A stretch of 64,000 nucleotides of DNA from Gluconobacter sp. Gdi (GTDB lineage: Bacteria > Pseudomonadota > Alphaproteobacteria > Acetobacterales > Acetobacteraceae): NCBI RefSeq assembly GCF_014132155.1, contig NZ_BLJQ01000002.1, positions 500,845-564,844 on the forward strand. Reading direction: 5' to 3'. The position numbers and the translations under genes were made by a program. This document shows positions 9,064 through 17,925 of this stretch, piece after piece (position 1 is the stretch's first letter; each line of letters starts with the position of its first letter). The notes beneath the pieces are model-generated. The model was not told the origin of the DNA. It worked only from the letters and a program-made list of their open reading frames with translations, and ran no database searches.

Positions 9064-10290
9064 TCAGGCTGTGTACCAAGAAGGCAACTGGGTTTTGTAA
9101 GGTGTATCGAATTCTTCAATTATGTCGTTGAAGACATGGTGGTCAAAGATCTCGATGGATTTTGCAGGTGTCCGGCCCTGGAGGGAGCGATGGGCAATAC
9201 GGTTCAATGCACGGTTGAAGATGCCTGGACCCGTTTTGTAGGCAATGAAGAGCCCTTGGTGCAGATAGCAGTTTCGATACAGGGACAGCAGGCAGTCCGT
9301 CAGTACGTCGCTGTTAGCAACCGATCCGAAGAAGTCATTATGAACGACTTGGTTATGTGTGAGGAAGAAGGCTGAACCTTCCTTGCGCTCTGCCATGAAC
9401 TGGAGCGCTGCATCGCTCTTGACGCGGATGTCGGCATCCAGCCACCAGCCCCCAAGGAGTTGGATGACGTGGACCCGCAGAAAATCAGCAGCTTCAGCGG
9501 GGTGTCGGGCACTCAGGAACAGTGTGCGGGCTTCAATCCCGTAATTATCGTAAAGCCACTCAGCAGCTTCTTCCTTATCGAAGGTTTTGACTTCAAAGCT
9601 GGAGATCGCTTTGTGATAGTCAAAGTTCTTCTGGATTTCTGCTGGGGGATTTGCATCCCAATAGAGAAACATCTTCCGCGGAATGCGATTATAGATATCG
9701 TCGCCCTGCGGAGTTGCTGAAAATAGAGATGGAGAGGCTCTAAGAGCGATTTCCAGTGCGACAGAATCAACTTCTTCGCCCGTATGGAATTCGTCGTAAG
9801 CATTACCCATAATGTTCAGGGCATCACGTGGTGGCGTTCCACGCCAGGCGTGGGATGTCCCATCGATATAGTTTGCAAACGGGATGTTCAGGCTGCGCAG
9901 CTCAGCGAGTTCATGTTGCGGAATGGGCTGGCCTGCCTTGAGCAGACAAAGAAGCCTAACCTGCAAAAGTGACTGTGCCAGAGGATATTGCGTGGGAGAC
10001 TTGGAATGCAGTTCAAACGCACGGCCGTAGTATGTTGCGGCTTCAGCTACGCTGCGATTGGTGTGCAAGATATTGGCAAGCGCAAAAGCATGTTCAACAG
10101 TGTCTGCGCCATGCTGTGCGAGATATGTGGCAGCCTGAGGGTCCGGTAGTTCTGGTGAAGCGGGCACTGGTGGCGCTGCGGGTTCTTCGGCGGCATTAGA
10201 AGATGGCGTATCTTCTTCTCTCAAGGCTTCCCATTCGGACAGATCCCAAGCCGCGCTATCTTGGTGTGTCGTTTGATCTTCGGAAGTCAT
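9064..10290 (-). CDS. TPR-containing GT32-like (DXD) glycosyltransferase, paralogue 2
   Basis: A 408-residue paralogue of the gene ending at 7253. It has an extra Pro/Ala/Glu-rich N-terminus of about 50 residues, then the shared TPR-like part (QHGADTVEHAFALANILHTN, SLLQVRLLCLLKAG). The catalytic half contains KMFLYWDANPPAEI, ARHPAEAADFLRVHVIQLLGGW followed by the DAD metal motif, and a conserved C-terminal LPSW. The pair probably arose by tandem duplication, with the 8608 gene now lying between them in the opposite direction. Predicted to be a cytosolic or membrane-associated sugar transferase. Donor and acceptor unknown. Confidence 0.8.
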   Translation of the reverse strand: MTSEDQTTHQDSAAWDLSEWEALREEDTPSSNAAEEPAAPPVPASPELPDPQAATYLAQHGADTVEHAFALANILHTNRSVAEAATYYGRAFELHSKSPTQYPLAQSLLQVRLLCLLKAGQPIPQHELAELRSLNIPFANYIDGTSHAWRGTPPRDALNIMGNAYDEFHTGEEVDSVALEIALRASPSLFSATPQGDDIYNRIPRKMFLYWDANPPAEIQKNFDYHKAISSFEVKTFDKEEAAEWLYDNYGIEARTLFLSARHPAEAADFLRVHVIQLLGGWWLDADIRVKSDAALQFMAERKEGSAFFLTHNQVVHNDFFGSVANSDVLTDCLLSLYRNCYLHQGLFIAYKTGPGIFNRALNRIAHRSLQGRTPAKSIEIFDHHVFNDIIEEFDTPYKTQLPSWYTA

Positions 10291-10396
10291 GCCTGTTGTC
10301 CCGCTTCAGGAAAGTCGTGATCAAGGCTCACCTCAGGCGGCGCCTTTTGTGCCTTTATTGGTAATCGCGATATTGTTGAGGGGCAAGTGCCACAAT

Positions 10397-10431
10397 AAAA
10401 AACGGAGCGGCCCAAGACCGCTCCGTTTTCA
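10397..10431 (-). terminator. Rho-independent terminator of dps
   Basis: A 10-bp perfect stem (AACGGAGCGG with CCGCTCCGTT) is flanked on the minus strand by a TTTTTT run. It lies just downstream of the dps stop codon and before the promoter of the 10290 gene. Confidence 0.85.
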
Positions 10432-10453
10432 GGCTTAGTAATGCAGGCGCGTA

Positions 10454-10993
10454 TTAGGCGCGCTTGCCTTCATGGTCACCGTCACGCATCTGGCCGGTCG
10501 GTTCCTGTACATGGGCTTCCAGGAACCACAGGTGCTTGTCCAGACCGCGGGAAACCTCGGTGAAAAGGTCAGACGTGTCATCGTCGCCTGCTTCATCCGT
10601 GATCTTGATGGCTTCACGCACGTTGTTTGCAACAGTGGCATAGCGATCAATCAGAGCAGCGATATGGTCTGCGACGCGATAGATGTCGGTCGGGTATGGC
10701 TTGCAAGATGAATTCTTGGAGACATCCTGCACCGTACCGTATGCTGTGCCACCGAGCTGCGTTGCACGCTCTGCTGTTGTGTCCACAAAGTCATCAATGC
10801 TCGTACGGAAGCCATCCAGCATTTCGTGGACGCCGATGAACTGCGGACCCTTGAGGTTCCAGTGCGCCTGTTTCGTGATCAGGGCGAGGTCAATCAGATC
10901 GGCCAGACGAGCATTGAGCGTTTCAATCGAGACGCTCTTCGTGTTGTCTGCGGTGTCGTTCTGTGTGACATGGCGGTTGGATTTCGTGGCCAT
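10454..10993 (-). CDS. dps: Dps-family DNA-binding ferritin
   Basis: A 179-residue ferritin-like four-helix protein of the Dps family. It oxidises and stores iron with peroxide as oxidant in a dodecameric shell and protects DNA in stationary phase. The ferroxidase-site signature is visible: TKQAHWNLKGPQFIGVHEMLD, where His and Asp of one subunit pair with acidic residues of its neighbour, and the final helix contains DKHLWFLEAHVQ. The Lys/Arg-containing N-terminal tail fits the DNA-binding tails of the family. GGAG lies 8 bases before the ATG, and a strong terminator follows. It is monocistronic. Confidence 0.95.
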   Translation of the reverse strand: MATKSNRHVTQNDTADNTKSVSIETLNARLADLIDLALITKQAHWNLKGPQFIGVHEMLDGFRTSIDDFVDTTAERATQLGGTAYGTVQDVSKNSSCKPYPTDIYRVADHIAALIDRYATVANNVREAIKITDEAGDDDTSDLFTEVSRGLDKHLWFLEAHVQEPTGQMRDGDHEGKRA

Positions 10994-11052
10994 GATGGTT
11001 CTCCTGCAACAGGGTTCGTTATCCGGTCAAACGCAGAAATCCCAAATAGGTT

Positions 11053-13584
11053 TCATAGTGTTTCCGGATCCACAAGATCGAAGAATGGCTGCTGGTCTAC
11101 CGTGAAATAGCGCGGGTAAGCGGGATCTCGTTCGAAAAGTGGATTGTCACTCCAACGGGCCAACATGGTCTGGGTTTCATGAAAGAAGCGAGCTTCATGT
11201 TCCGGACGATCATCACTGCCGCGCGATAGACTTTCATGATGATAGGCGATGACTTCCGCGCAGAAGATGATCCGATAACCCGCGTCGCGGATTTTCAGGC
11301 AAAGATCGACATCGTTGTAGGCGACGGTCAGTTCTTTCTCGTCGAATCCGCCGACTTCACGAAAAACGTCTGCTCGAACCAGCATGGCCGCTGCCGTGAC
11401 AGCCGTGACCTCATGCGAAAGCATGGTGCGTCCGATGTAGCCATACTCCGTCAGTGGATCACCCCGATGAACGTGAGCACCTATCCCAGCCGGCCCCACC
11501 GCGACGCCCGCATGCTGAATTGTGTCATTGGGATAGAGAAGTTTTGCGCCAACTGCTCCGATATCTGGTGCAGCCAGAGCCTCTCCAATCGCAATGTGAA
11601 GCCAGTTTGAATGTTCAACGAAGACATCGTTGTTCATGAACATCAGATAGTCAGCATTCGTCTGATCGACAGCGAGATTGTTGAGACGTGAATAGTTGAA
11701 GGGCTCCTCAACCGTCAGGACGGACACCTTCGGGTGCTTCTGTATTTCAGCGATGAAGTCAGCCGTCTCATGCTCGACTGACCAGTTGTTGACCAGAATG
11801 ATGTCAAAATTCTTGTAGGAAGTTTTATCAAGGAGGGCATCAACACATTGGCGCGTGGTTTCAACCTGATCCTTGAACGGAATGATAATTGTGACTTTTG
11901 GAACCTTTTTCGTCAGCCACTCCACGCCATACAGCGTCAGCCCGCGGATGGACGAGACTTTGGCCCGGACCTTCTTGCGTTTGAGATGGTCATGCACACA
12001 CCTGACCCCGGCTTCAATGGCGTAGGTCTTGTTGGCGACATTGACGGCAGTGGAATTGGGGGTTTTGCGCCAGTGATAGAGAATTTCGGGAACATGATGA
12101 ATTTCCGCCGGAGACAGGATTTCCGTCGCCCGTAGAACAAAGTCATGATCCTGTGCGCCATCATAGTCTGACTTCAGGTGGCCAATTCTACGCATGGTCT
12201 TTGCCTCAACCATCGTCAGATGACAGATGTAGTTGCAGCCCAGCAGATAGCGGTAATTGAAATCGGGCTTGAGATTGGGTTCCAGGAAATATCCAGCCTG
12301 ATCTATTTTATCTTCGTCTGAATAAAGGAGCTTCGCTCCTGTCTCCAGAGCCGCACGGACCATCACTTCAACTGCGACATCCACCATGAGGTCATCATGG
12401 TCAAAGAAAACGACATACTGACCTCGAGCAGCATCCATGGCAGCATTTGTGGCGCCAGAGATGCCTGCGTTTTTCTCAAGTGGTACAGCGCGGATCCGTT
12501 GATCGGTTTTGCAAAACTGCTCAATTACGGCAGTTGTCTGGGCGCACAGACCTGCATCATCAACGATGATGAGTTCCCAGTTTGAGTAGGTCTGGGACAG
12601 CACTGAATTGAGGGCAGCCTCGAAGTCGCTTTTGAGCGGGCGATAGGTCGGGCACAGAATGGAAACCAGGGGCTCCTCTTGCCCTGTTCCGCCTGGCAAC
12701 TGACGCTGTTTGGCAACTCGCTCTCGCAGGAGCGGATAATATCGATGAGCCCAGCGGTTGTAATCGCCGAGATTGTAGCCGCGCCGAGGAACCAGGTCTC
12801 TGACTTCCTGACGCAATTCAGAAAGTTTCCGATGCAGTCCGTCGATGACGCTCAGGAGATCAACGAGGCGTGATTCCAGTGCATCGTCTGCGACAGAGGT
12901 GACAAGTGGGCTTCCACTGAGTTCTACGGCATCAGGAAGGGTAATGATTCGGAATTTCCGAGGGCCACTGCCACGAAGGTGCTGAGGAATGGGAATTTCG
13001 AAGCCACAGTTCGGATCGCAGCCCAGCGCTGCGGCGACATCTCCGCGATACCGATCTGCCCGAGCCTGAGCCATTGGAACACCGTCTGCAAAGACGGAGA
13101 TCATGCATCGCCCGTGTTTTGTTGCACCAGGCTTGTCCGAGCAAAGAACCCAGCCACGGAGAGCGCCCTGTTTCACGCCGTCAATATAGCTCTGATATTC
13201 CGGTAACAGCTTTCCAGTGAACTGAAGGATCGGTAGAGGCGGAACGTCAGGAGTAGAGGGATTCGTGAGCGGGAGGATCGAGCGGTCCGGAAAGCGAATG
13301 GAGAATTCGTGAGGGACGCCATCCATGAATTTTTCAGGAACCGTAAATTCGAACCCGACTTTCGAAGTCGGAAGCTTGAGGGCAGCCTGAATGTCTGACC
13401 GCTCATGGTCGCAGAGAACCTGCATGACTTCCTGCTGATCAATCAGGATATGAAGTCTGACCGGTCCTTGGCCGCGAATGTCCACGGCCCAACCCCGTGC
13501 TCTGCCCCCTTCGAAAAGATCGAAATACCCCATGAAAAAGCCTGAAGTCGTCTGGGGCGGCAGCGGAGGTTGTTTCATCGTCAC
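11053..13584 (-). CDS. Glycosyltransferase with two GT2 domains and two N-terminal GW modules
   Basis: An 843-residue multidomain enzyme. Residues about 15-110 and 135-210 are two related beta-rich modules with the pattern Y-D-x-x-x-G-x-x-x-GW, then V-x-V-x-x-D and R-x-D/GF. Residues about 300-530 are a first GT2 domain (VSILCPTYRP, FFDHDDL, LLYSDEDKID). Residues about 560-800 are a second GT2 domain (VTIIIPFKDQ, FMNNDVFVEHSNW, VAYNDVDLCLKI). Tandem GT2 enzymes of this form build O-antigen or capsule chains. GTG 13584 has AGGA 5 bases upstream; ATG 13578 is an alternative. The gene is divergent from the pst operon and independent of it. Confidence 0.88.
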   Translation of the reverse strand: MTMKQPPLPPQTTSGFFMGYFDLFEGGRARGWAVDIRGQGPVRLHILIDQQEVMQVLCDHERSDIQAALKLPTSKVGFEFTVPEKFMDGVPHEFSIRFPDRSILPLTNPSTPDVPPLPILQFTGKLLPEYQSYIDGVKQGALRGWVLCSDKPGATKHGRCMISVFADGVPMAQARADRYRGDVAAALGCDPNCGFEIPIPQHLRGSGPRKFRIITLPDAVELSGSPLVTSVADDALESRLVDLLSVIDGLHRKLSELRQEVRDLVPRRGYNLGDYNRWAHRYYPLLRERVAKQRQLPGGTGQEEPLVSILCPTYRPLKSDFEAALNSVLSQTYSNWELIIVDDAGLCAQTTAVIEQFCKTDQRIRAVPLEKNAGISGATNAAMDAARGQYVVFFDHDDLMVDVAVEVMVRAALETGAKLLYSDEDKIDQAGYFLEPNLKPDFNYRYLLGCNYICHLTMVEAKTMRRIGHLKSDYDGAQDHDFVLRATEILSPAEIHHVPEILYHWRKTPNSTAVNVANKTYAIEAGVRCVHDHLKRKKVRAKVSSIRGLTLYGVEWLTKKVPKVTIIIPFKDQVETTRQCVDALLDKTSYKNFDIILVNNWSVEHETADFIAEIQKHPKVSVLTVEEPFNYSRLNNLAVDQTNADYLMFMNNDVFVEHSNWLHIAIGEALAAPDIGAVGAKLLYPNDTIQHAGVAVGPAGIGAHVHRGDPLTEYGYIGRTMLSHEVTAVTAAAMLVRADVFREVGGFDEKELTVAYNDVDLCLKIRDAGYRIIFCAEVIAYHHESLSRGSDDRPEHEARFFHETQTMLARWSDNPLFERDPAYPRYFTVDQQPFFDLVDPETL

Positions 13585-13722
13585 GGGTTTCCTGCTCCTC
13601 TTTCCTGCCCTTGGGGTATTCTCTGAAAGGCAAAAAGGACTGTTTTCGGGAAGGTTAAATCAATTGCTGAAATGTGTCTTGGGGAGCCAGTCTCAGGTGT
13701 GCCAAAAAAAAATGGATCGAGC

Positions 13723-13740
13723 GTGACATAAATCTTTCAT
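13723..13740 (+). promoter_or_regulatory. Pho box (PhoB binding site) upstream of pstC
   Basis: Two 7-bp direct repeats, GTGACAT and CTTTCAT, are separated by AAAT. This matches the Pho box layout CTGTCAT-N4-CTGTCAT in spacing and in 11 of 14 repeat bases. It lies 112 bases before pstC, and phoB is encoded in the operon it would control. Confidence 0.75.
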
Positions 13741-13851
13741 GCCTTGCTTTGCCTGCGCCGGTTGTCCTTCCGGGTTGGGACGGCTAATGCACGGAAGTGG
13801 CGGCACCTGTCGTCAGTCTGCACCAGTTATCACAGCCAGAGCCTTTGACGC

Positions 13852-14820
13852 ATGACACTTGCCCCAGCCAGGCAACCCGAAAAGGTTTCCGTTTCCGAAC
13901 ATCCGGAAAAACGGAGTAACGCAGATACCGCATTTCAGGCGGTTGTCGGTGGATGCTCCCTGCTGGTCCTGATTGTCCTCGGTGGCCTTGTCGTGCTGAT
14001 GGGTGTTGGTGGGCAGGAGGCTTTCAGGACATTTGGTCTTGGATTTGCGTTCCGGGATGTCTGGAATCCTGTTTCGAATGAATACGGTGCCTGGGCTCCC
14101 CTGTTCGGCACAATCGTCAGCACTCTGATTGGTGTACTGATTGCAATGCCGCTGGCTTTTGGTACGGCATTCTGGCTGACCGCCATCGCGCCTCCCAAAA
14201 TTGCAGCTATTGTTGGCACTGCCGTTCAGCTTCTGGCGGCAGTTCCATCCATCATTTTTGGTATGTGGGGCTTCTTCACGATCGTGCCTTTCATGGCACG
14301 ACATGTCCAACCCTTCATGACGCATCATTTCCGGCATGTCCCGGGGATCAATATGCTGATTCATGGTGCGCCTTTTGGCACGGGATTGATGACGGCAGGT
14401 CTGGTGCTGGCCATGATGATCGCCCCTTTCATGACAGCAGTCATGCGGGACGTCTTCAGTGCCATGCCGGGTATGCTGCGTGAAAGTGCGTATGGGCTGG
14501 GAGCGACGCGCTGGGACGTGATGTGGAAGGTCGTCGTGCCCTGGTCCCGGTCGGGCATGATCGGAGCTGTTGTTCTGGGCATGGGACGCGCTTTGGGCGA
14601 GACAATGGCCGTCACATTTGTGATCGGAAATGTGACAGCCGTAGGATGGTCCCTGTTTGCTCCGAGAAGCACGGTCGCGTCTCTGATTGCTCTCCAGTTC
14701 CCGGAAAGTCCGGCTGGGTCGCTTCGTCTGTCGTCTCTGCTGGCTCTTGGTTTCATTCTCATGCTGCTGTCGTTTGCCAGCCTGTCTCTGGCAAGGATGC
14801 TGCGGGGGGATAGAAAATGA
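13852..14820 (+). CDS. pstC: Phosphate ABC transporter permease PstC
   Basis: A 322-residue inner-membrane permease of the high-affinity phosphate importer. A hydrophobic N-terminal segment (residues about 25-50) is followed by the ABC-permease core: GTIVSTLIGVLIAMPLAFGTA, AVPSIIFGMWGFF and the EAA loop ESAYGLGATRWDVMWKVVVPWSRSG, which contacts PstB. It is the first gene of the operon and overlaps pstA by 4 bases (ATGA), indicating translational coupling. No pstS precedes it, which is unusual, because pstS is normally the first gene of such operons. Expression is probably controlled by PhoB at the upstream Pho box. Confidence 0.95.
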   Translation: MTLAPARQPEKVSVSEHPEKRSNADTAFQAVVGGCSLLVLIVLGGLVVLMGVGGQEAFRTFGLGFAFRDVWNPVSNEYGAWAPLFGTIVSTLIGVLIAMPLAFGTAFWLTAIAPPKIAAIVGTAVQLLAAVPSIIFGMWGFFTIVPFMARHVQPFMTHHFRHVPGINMLIHGAPFGTGLMTAGLVLAMMIAPFMTAVMRDVFSAMPGMLRESAYGLGATRWDVMWKVVVPWSRSGMIGAVVLGMGRALGETMAVTFVIGNVTAVGWSLFAPRSTVASLIALQFPESPAGSLRLSSLLALGFILMLLSFASLSLARMLRGDRK

Positions 14821-15689
14821 GCAACATGACAACGCATTCTCCCGGCTGGGCTCCTAATCCGTGCGGCGCGCGCCGTCGTCGGAAAGATCGTGTCGCCACC
14901 ATTCTGGGTATGATTGCGGCTGCGATCCTCGTGCTGGTTCTGACGTCCATTCTCTGGACACTGCTCTCGCGTGGTATTGTTGGCTTGTCGGCAAGTGCGC
15001 TTTTCAAGCCTATGGGGCCTCCAGGTTCTGGGGGAGGGCTGGCAAACGCTATTCTTGGCAGCGTAATCCAGACGACACTGGCGCTTGCGATGGCAACCCC
15101 ACTGGGTTTGGGCTGTGGCATTTATCTGTCCGAGTATGGCTCCAGACAGAACCGCTTCGCCTCCTGTGTGCGGTTTGTTTCTGATGTTCTGATGTCTGTC
15201 CCGTCCATTCTGGTTGGGCTGTTCGTCTATCAGGTTCTGGTGGCCCCGTTCGGCCATTTCTCTGCATTGGCGGGTTCAGTTGCTCTTGCCATTCTCGCCG
15301 TGCCGATCATCGTGCGCACAACGGAAGACATGTTGCGGCTTGTGCCGGTCGCGATGCGGGAGGCTGGAGCAGCGCTGGGTGCAACACGTTGGCGTGTAAC
15401 CCTCTTTCTTTGTCTGCGCTCGGCGAAGACCGGCGTTCTGACAGGTATTCTTCTGGCTCTGGCTCGTGTGAGCGGTGAAACAGCCCCCCTGCTTTTCACA
15501 TCTCTCGGTAATCAGAACTGGTCCTTCAGCCTGAACCACCCGATGGCCAGTCTGCCGGTAACGATCTACCAGTATGCGGGCGCGTCCTATGACGACTGGG
15601 TACAGCTCGCTTGGGCTGGTGCTCTTCTGGTGACCCTAGGTGTTCTGGCCATCAATATTGCCGTTCGTTTTTCGGCCCGGCGCGGATGA
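14817..15689 (+). CDS. pstA: Phosphate ABC transporter permease PstA
   Basis: A 290-residue second permease subunit that pairs with PstC to form the phosphate channel. It has a basic cytoplasmic start, a membrane segment at about 25-50, and the permease core: [35 protein letters not shown], and the EAA loop [26 protein letters not shown] purine-rich GGGGGAT lies about 7 bases before the ATG, which overlaps the pstC stop. The downstream pstB start is adjacent to or overlaps the pstA stop. Length is normal for the family. Confidence 0.95.
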   Translation: MSNMTTHSPGWAPNPCGARRRRKDRVATILGMIAAAILVLVLTSILWTLLSRGIVGLSASALFKPMGPPGSGGGLANAILGSVIQTTLALAMATPLGLGCGIYLSEYGSRQNRFASCVRFVSDVLMSVPSILVGLFVYQVLVAPFGHFSALAGSVALAILAVPIIVRTTEDMLRLVPVAMREAGAALGATRWRVTLFLCLRSAKTGVLTGILLALARVSGETAPLLFTSLGNQNWSFSLNHPMASLPVTIYQYAGASYDDWVQLAWAGALLVTLGVLAINIAVRFSARRG

Positions 15690-15706
15690 CTTTACAGGAT
15701 TTCAAA

Positions 15707-16477
15707 ATGAACGAGACCAAGCCGCAAGTGGCCCTCGCCGTTCGCAATCTGAACTTTTACTACGGGCAGAACCATGCCCTGCACGATATCAGCATCGACT
15801 TTCCTGCCCGGAAAGTGACGGCGATGATCGGTCCCAGCGGGTGTGGCAAGTCCACCCTGCTACGGATCTTCAACCGTATGTACGATCTCTATCCGGGACA
15901 GCGTGCGACGGGAGAAGTGATTTTCGATGGTCGCAACATCCTTGAAACCGGGCTGGACCTGAACATCCTGCGCGCGCGGATCGGCATGGTGTTCCAGAAA
16001 CCGACGCCGTTTCCCATGTCGATCTATGACAACATCGCATTCGGTGTGCGCCTCCATGAGCGACTGAGCAAAGCAGACATGGATGTGCGCGTGCAGGACG
16101 TTCTGACACGCGTCGCCCTGTGGAATGAAGTGCGGGATCGCCTGAATGCTCCTGCAGCCGGCCTCTCGGGCGGCCAGCAACAGAGACTGTGCATTGCGCG
16201 GTCCATCGCAACACGTCCCGAAGTACTGCTGTTGGACGAACCGACTTCCGCACTGGACCCGATTTCTACAGCGCGCATTGAAGAGCTTCTGGATGAACTT
16301 AAGGAAGAGTTCACCATTGCGATCGTGACACACAATATGCAGCAGGCTGCGCGTTGTGCGGATCAGGTTGCATTTTTCTACATGGGGCGGCTGATTGAAG
16401 TGGATGCGGCAGATCGTATCTTCACCAATCCACGCCAGCAGCAGACCCAGGACTACATCACCGGAAGATTTGGATAA
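15707..16477 (+). CDS. pstB: Phosphate ABC transporter ATP-binding protein PstB
   Basis: A 256-residue ABC ATPase that energises phosphate import. It opens with [15 protein letters not shown], typical of PstB. Walker A is GPSGCGKST, the Q-loop region is [16 protein letters not shown], the signature is LSGGQQQRL, Walker B is [14 protein letters not shown], and the switch His lies in [12 protein letters not shown] 15707 has AGGA at about 7 bases. An in-frame ATG at 15686 overlaps the pstA stop as ATGA and is an alternative. It is followed 6 bases later by phoU. Confidence 0.96.
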   Translation: MNETKPQVALAVRNLNFYYGQNHALHDISIDFPARKVTAMIGPSGCGKSTLLRIFNRMYDLYPGQRATGEVIFDGRNILETGLDLNILRARIGMVFQKPTPFPMSIYDNIAFGVRLHERLSKADMDVRVQDVLTRVALWNEVRDRLNAPAAGLSGGQQQRLCIARSIATRPEVLLLDEPTSALDPISTARIEELLDELKEEFTIAIVTHNMQQAARCADQVAFFYMGRLIEVDAADRIFTNPRQQQTQDYITGRFG

Positions 16478-16483
16478 TCCGCC

Positions 16484-17206
16484 ATGGCTGACAGATCTCA
16501 TATCGTTAAAAGCTACGAGCAGGAGCTGGGTCAGCTCCGGTCCATGATGTCCCAGATGGGGGGCATCGTAGAGAATCAGGTCGCCCTGGCGCTTTCTGCC
16601 ATCGCGGATCGAAATGAGGAGGCTGCGGATGCTGCAGCCCGTCAGGATCCGGACGTAGACGAGTTGGAGCGGGACGTCGAAAGCCTAGCCATTCGTCTGC
16701 TGGCTCTGCGGAGCCCGATGGCTAGTGATCTGCGTGAGATCGTTGCCGCGCTGAAAATTACCGGCGATCTGGAACGTATCGGCGATTATGCCTCGTCGAT
16801 CGCGCGTCGATCGCTCCGTATTCGCGGGGCCGATGGGCAGATTTCGCTGTCCGGTCTGCGGAGCATGGGGCGTCTGGTGCAGGACAATCTGCGCCGGTCC
16901 ATCGACGCCATCACGCAGCAGGATTCCAACCGGGCCATGGAAGTCTGGCACGCAGACCGCGCGGTGGATGAGTATTACACGGCGTTGTTCCGTGAGCTCG
17001 TGACCTACATGATGGAAGATCCACGGAACATCCGTGCCTGCACGGAGCTTCTGTTCATTGCCAAAAACCTTGAGCGGATTGGTGATCACGCCACCAATAT
17101 TGCTGAACGCGTCTTCTATGCCGTGACGGGAGACAACCTGCCGGCCGTGCGTCCGCGGGGCGCGCCTGCAACTGCTGATAACGCTGCTGAACAGCCCGAC
17201 CGGTGA
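16484..17206 (+). CDS. phoU: Phosphate transport regulator PhoU
   Basis: A 240-residue all-helical protein with two PhoU repeats, each containing the E/D-rich metal-binding helix: first repeat DVDELERDVESLAIRLLAL then LKITGDLERIGDYASSIARR, second repeat near IAKNLERIGDHATNIAERVFY. PhoU links the Pst transporter to PhoR and keeps the kinase in its inhibitory state when phosphate is plentiful. The stop overlaps the phoB GTG start by 4 bases, so the regulators are translated in a chain. Confidence 0.96.
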   Translation: MADRSHIVKSYEQELGQLRSMMSQMGGIVENQVALALSAIADRNEEAADAAARQDPDVDELERDVESLAIRLLALRSPMASDLREIVAALKITGDLERIGDYASSIARRSLRIRGADGQISLSGLRSMGRLVQDNLRRSIDAITQQDSNRAMEVWHADRAVDEYYTALFRELVTYMMEDPRNIRACTELLFIAKNLERIGDHATNIAERVFYAVTGDNLPAVRPRGAPATADNAAEQPDR

Positions 17207-17925
17207 GCGGAAGCACCCAGATCAGGGCAAAGGGGCTCATTCTCGTTGTTGAGGATGATCCCGCTTTGCTTCTGATGATGCGCTATAACCTCGAACAGCG
17301 GGGTTATCGTGTCGAAACTGCCGCGGATGCTGAAACGGCTCTCCTGTTTCTTGAGACGGCCCGTCCAGATGCTGCCGTACTGGACTGGATGCTCCCGGGG
17401 ATGTCGGGGCTTGATCTGTGTCGCCGTATTCGCAGCAATCCGGCCCTGCGGGATCTTCCGGTTCTGCTGCTAACGGCTCGTTCGGGCGAGCAGGATGCCA
17501 TTCGTGGGCTCGATACAGGCGCGGATGACTATCTGATCAAGCCTTGCAGCGTCGATACGCTGGATGCACGTCTGCGGGCCCTTCTGCGCCGACATCAGTC
17601 TTCATACGATGTGCTGTCTTTTGCAGATATTACGCTGGACCCGGAAACGCATCGGATTGAACGGGCAGGTCGTCTGCTGTCACTCGGCCCAACGGAATAC
17701 CGTCTTCTGGATCTGCTAATCCGTAATCCACGGAAGGTTTTTTCCCGGGAAGATCTTTTGCGGCGGATCTGGGGGCAAAATATCCATGTCGAGATCCGCA
17801 CGATCGACGTGCATATCCGGCGACTTCGCAAGGCAATCAATGGTCCTAACGAGCCGGACCTGGTGCGCACTGTCCGGGCCGCTGGTTATGCACTGGATGA
17901 CGGTCCTGTCACGGACGGGCTTTGA
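17203..17925 (+). CDS. phoB: Response regulator PhoB
   Basis: A 240-residue OmpR/PhoB-type regulator. The receiver domain (residues about 13-128) has the acidic pair VVEDDP, phosphoacceptor Asp61 in AAVLDWMLPGMSG, and the conserved Lys in YLIKPC. The C-terminal winged helix (about 140-235) carries EYRLLDLLIRNPRKVFSREDLLRRIWG and IDVHIRRLRKAI. It would activate phosphate-starvation genes, including its own operon through the Pho box at 13723. GTG start overlaps phoU. Confidence 0.93.
   Translation: MSGSTQIRAKGLILVVEDDPALLLMMRYNLEQRGYRVETAADAETALLFLETARPDAAVLDWMLPGMSGLDLCRRIRSNPALRDLPVLLLTARSGEQDAIRGLDTGADDYLIKPCSVDTLDARLRALLRRHQSSYDVLSFADITLDPETHRIERAGRLLSLGPTEYRLLDLLIRNPRKVFSREDLLRRIWGQNIHVEIRTIDVHIRRLRKAINGPNEPDLVRTVRAAGYALDDGPVTDGL

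Noticed and set aside
10380-10400. Possible sigma-54 promoter (TGGCAC...TTGC on the minus strand)
   Set aside because: The GG and GC elements are not spaced by the required ten bases, so the pattern does not qualify.
13813-14832. 339-codon open frame opposite pstC
   Set aside because: Composition is low-complexity (His/Arg/Asp/Pro-rich) and mirrors the codon pattern of the certain gene pstC.
14361-15257. 298-codon minus-strand open frame across pstC/pstA
   Set aside because: It is a shadow of two well-supported permease genes, with Arg/Pro-rich translation.
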